DNA of 36,944 nucleotides from Aestuariivirga sp. Its GTDB lineage: Bacteria > Pseudomonadota > Alphaproteobacteria > Rhizobiales > Aestuariivirgaceae. This document shows positions 34,970 to 36,944 of the stretch, piece after piece. Under the pieces are notes generated by a model that worked only from the letters and a program-made list of their open reading frames with translations, searched no databases and was not told the origin of the DNA. The stretch is taken from NCBI GenBank assembly GCA_030680855.1, contig JAUXUN010000023.1, positions 1 through 36,944 of the forward strand, in the 5' to 3' direction. Each line of letters begins with the position of its first letter. Position 1 is the first letter of the stretch. The translations under genes were made by a program, and so were the position numbers.

Positions 34970-36193
34970 ATGGCCGCCAAGTGGATTAAACGAATACTCA
35001 TGATGGCCGCTCTCGCGGGGATAGTAGGCGCCTTCATATGGCTCATGTGGCCACAACCGATCCAGGTCGATGCGGCGAAGGCGGTTTTGGGCCGCATGCA
35101 ATTGACTGTGGATGAAGAAGGAATCAGTCGAATTAGAGAAGTCTATACCGTCTCTGCGCCAGTTGCGGGCAAAGTTGCGCGTTCGCCCCGGGAAGTCGGC
35201 GACCACGTTGTTGCGGGTGTAACCACGGTGGCCGCCATCCGTTCGGCTGATCCCACAATGCTTGATGCAAGAACGCGGGTTGAACTTGCCGCCGCCGTCG
35301 AAGCTGCCAAGGCCGAGAGGGACTTCGCCAGCACCGCAGTATTACAGGCCGAAAAGGAGTTTCGTTTTGCAGAAGCCGAGCTCGAGCGGACAAGTTATCT
35401 CGTTGGCAAGAAGGTCATGGCCCTGAATGCCTTGGAAAAGCGCCAACTTGACGCCGATAGCGCCCAGCAGCAGCTTAAATCCGCCAGGGCTCAGCTCGAC
35501 GTCAGGCTTCACAATCTTGAAATAGCGGAAGCAAGATTGCTTGAACCCGCATCACGCAGCAAAGCCGAGCCGTCGGACGATTGCTGCATAAGCCTGACAT
35601 CACCTGTGAATGGCATAATTCTCCGGATTCCCGTTAAGAACGAACAAGTCATTCAGGCCGGCACGCCGCTCGTCGAGATCGGCAATCCCTTCGACACTGA
35701 AATCTCCGTGGACCTGCTGTCCACGGATGCAATTCAGGTGAAACCAGGGGCACCGGCCGTGGTCAGCGGATGGGGCGGCCCGGACGAACTGAAGGCCCGC
35801 GTCAAACGCGTCGATCCTGCGGCTTTCACGAAGATTTCCGCGCTGGGCATTGAAGAACAGCGCGTCAAGGCCATTCTGGAACTCACCGATCCGCCGGCGA
35901 AGTGGACGGGCCTCGGCCATGAGTACCGGGTGTTCGTGCATATTACCATCTGGCAATCGGAGAACGCGCTTAAAGTCCCCTTAAGCGCACTGTTCAGATG
36001 GGAAGGGAACTGGGCCGTCTTCAAAGTTGAGGGCGGACTGGCGAAGCTGACAAAGATCACCACCGGTCAAATCAATTCCAGCGACGTGCAGGTCCTCAGC
36101 GGGCTCAGCGCAGGTGAAGCCGTCGTCGTTCATCCCAGTGATCTTGTCGCAGATGGGGTACAGATTGAAATGCGGGCCGCGAACAAAGGGTGA
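34970..36193 (+). CDS. HlyD-type membrane-fusion protein
   Basis: A 407-residue periplasmic adaptor. It has an uncleaved N-terminal membrane anchor (residues 8-26, LMMAALAGIVGAFIWLMW), the lipoyl/barrel-sandwich halves (VSAPVAGKVARSPREVGDHV and CCISLTSPVNGIILRIPVKNEQVIQAGTPLVEIG) and between them a coiled coil (about 100-180, rich in AEAELERTSY, LKSARAQLDVRLHNLEIAEARL). It links the permease to the outer envelope in type I-like or MacA-like export. It begins 4 bases after the permease stop. No outer-membrane channel gene is near. Confidence 0.9.
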   Translation: MAAKWIKRILMMAALAGIVGAFIWLMWPQPIQVDAAKAVLGRMQLTVDEEGISRIREVYTVSAPVAGKVARSPREVGDHVVAGVTTVAAIRSADPTMLDARTRVELAAAVEAAKAERDFASTAVLQAEKEFRFAEAELERTSYLVGKKVMALNALEKRQLDADSAQQQLKSARAQLDVRLHNLEIAEARLLEPASRSKAEPSDDCCISLTSPVNGIILRIPVKNEQVIQAGTPLVEIGNPFDTEISVDLLSTDAIQVKPGAPAVVSGWGGPDELKARVKRVDPAAFTKISALGIEEQRVKAILELTDPPAKWTGLGHEYRVFVHITIWQSENALKVPLSALFRWEGNWAVFKVEGGLAKLTKITTGQINSSDVQVLSGLSAGEAVVVHPSDLVADGVQIEMRAANKG

Positions 36194-36244
36194 TAGAATG
36201 CACGAGGTAATTCAGCAACTCTTCAAACGAGTGGGAGACCCGCA

Positions 36245-36694
36245 ATGCACATTGAAGAACTGACGAGGAAGGCGAGTTTGGACTTCCTGGCTGGAAGCCG
36301 ATTGGGTCATCTTGCCTGTGCGAACAACGGCCACCCCTATATTACACCCTGTTATTTTGCTTATCATGATCAATATATCTATAGCTTTTCCACAGCCGGT
36401 AAGAAAATCGAATGGCTGCGTACGAACCCTCTCGCTTGCCTTCAAGTGGACGAAATCGCAAGTTTTCAGGAATGGACAAGCGTTATCGTTTTTGGTCGAT
36501 ATGAAGAGCTGATCAAGACCGACAAGAGCCAGGAGGCTCGTGAACTGGCCTTCAAGCTGCTTCAACAACATGAATTTTGGTGGGAACCAGGTTACACTAG
36601 AACAGTTCTTCATGGTGCAGCACGGCCGTTGGACCCGGTTTACTATCGTTTGTCCATCGACGAAATAAGCGGTCACAGGGCTACACCAAATTAG
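36245..36694 (+). CDS. PNPOx-like flavin-binding protein
   Basis: A 149-residue protein with the split-barrel flavin-binding fold of the pyridoxamine 5'-phosphate oxidase-like family. Marks are LAGSRLGHLACANNGHPYITPCYFAYHDQYIYSFSTAGKKIEWLRTNPLACLQVDEI, and the closing FGRYEEL and WWEPGYTR segment. These proteins bind FMN or F420-like cofactors; some reduce nitro compounds, but that activity cannot be assigned. The GGGAG upstream of ATG 36245 supports the start. It may be a separate transcript or follow the exporter after 51 bases. Confidence 0.82.
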   Translation: MHIEELTRKASLDFLAGSRLGHLACANNGHPYITPCYFAYHDQYIYSFSTAGKKIEWLRTNPLACLQVDEIASFQEWTSVIVFGRYEELIKTDKSQEARELAFKLLQQHEFWWEPGYTRTVLHGAARPLDPVYYRLSIDEISGHRATPN

Positions 36695-36708
36695 CTTTGG
36701 GCAAAGCT
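36693..36708 (+). terminator. Weak hairpin after the flavoprotein gene
   Basis: AGCTTT-GGGC-AAAGCT, a 6-bp stem overlapping the stop codon and followed by TGTTT. It may be a weak intrinsic terminator. Confidence 0.35.
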
Positions 36709-36804
36709 TGTTTGAATCACCGCACTGGGGGAACACCAACGTTTCGCTCGGACGGCAATTTTCCAGCATATGGCAATATGTGTTGGGTGGTGGCATTTCA
36801 GCAC

Positions 36805-36944
36805 TAGAGCGTCGCGCTGTCAGGTTGAATCGAAATGGGGTTTGCAAATCAGTTGAGATGTGATTCAAGATTTGCGGAGGTGATTTGCCATGCCGCACCC
36901 ATTGTCGAACGATCTGCGTGAGCGTGTTGTTGCGTTTGTCGAGG
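36805..36944 (+). mobile_element. IS630-like element, left end, cut by the window edge
   Basis: The segment after a TA dinucleotide at 36805-36806 leads to a transposase start at 36890 that reads like the N terminus of IS630-family proteins. The left terminal repeat cannot be confirmed without the other end. The exact left boundary is a guess based on the TA target used by this family. Confidence 0.45.
36890..36944 (+). CDS. IS630-family transposase, N-terminal fragment (runs off the window)
   Basis: The ATG at 36890 follows CGGAGG at 36875-36880 with 9 bases between. The 18 visible residues, MPHPLSNDLRERVVAFVE, are typical of the IS630 transposase opening (P-L-S-x-D-L-R-E-R-V-V), which starts the helix-turn-helix DNA-binding part. 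The DDE catalytic region is beyond the edge, so completeness is unknown. Confidence 0.75.
   Translation, partial: MPHPLSNDLRERVVAFVE

Noticed and set aside
1-36944. CRISPR arrays, tRNA or rRNA genes, phage modules
   Set aside because: Read through for regularly spaced repeats, tRNA-like cloverleaf ends and phage proteins; none was convincing, though tRNA detection by eye is limited.

Overview
The window reads as a chromosomal or large-plasmid segment of an alphaproteobacterium, most likely a member of the Hyphomicrobiales. The grounds are protein style (PAS_5-like, ChaB, MalK/UgpC-type ABC, alphaproteobacterial Crp/Fnr), a moderately high GC content judged by eye, and an IS630-type transposase start at the right edge. 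No rRNA, tRNA, CRISPR array or phage genes are visible. Genus-level placement is inference.

The most striking feature is regulatory. Palindromes of the FNR/Anr/FixK type (TTGAT-N4-ATCAA) sit in nearly every major promoter region. Perfect copies lie at 45, 7408, 12806, 12853, 17089 and 31820. One-mismatch copies lie at 17999 and 24980, and a symmetric TTGAC-N4-GTCAA variant lies at 2759. A Crp/Fnr-family regulator without an FNR-type cysteine cluster is encoded at 25267-26052. I read the window as a dense low-oxygen survival island: separate operons for energy, redox and stress, gathered under one DNA signal.

Layout. 1-1170: nitroreductase-like protein and small cytochrome c. 1580-4350: COG2187 kinase-like protein divergent from a PRPP-synthetase-like protein followed by a ribosome hibernation factor fused to a cold-shock-like domain. 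4421-6431 (minus): four tightly packed genes (PAS_5-like, alpha/beta hydrolase, phosphoribosyltransferase, ChaB). 6679-7326 (minus): triple-BON protein. 7466-12730 (minus): glucose/mannose-type ABC transporter plus glucokinase. 12992-15376: PEP synthase. 15392-17027 (minus): CBS-BON protein and PfkB. 17162-17854: second CBS-BON protein. 18097-23150: acetyl-CoA-synthetase-like enzyme, pyruvate dehydrogenase E1 alpha, E1 beta, E2 and an acyl carrier protein, all overlapping by 4 bases. 23298-24920 (minus): orphan GroEL. 25267-26052: Crp/Fnr regulator. 26233-27117: PolX-like helix-hairpin-helix protein. 27126-31768 (minus): arcDABC arginine deiminase operon. 31889-36193: ABC exporter with membrane-fusion protein. 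36245-36694: PNPOx-like flavoprotein. 36890 to the edge: IS630 transposase start.

How they may work together (inference): when oxygen falls, the cell imports glucose, phosphorylates it with Glk, uses PfkB to run an Embden-Meyerhof route unusual for alphaproteobacteria, processes PEP/pyruvate with PpsA and an alternative PDH, makes ATP from arginine through ArcABC, and protects ribosomes and proteins with HPF, GroEL and BON/CBS proteins. The acs-pdhABC-ACP operon is the best candidate for an undescribed biochemical arrangement.
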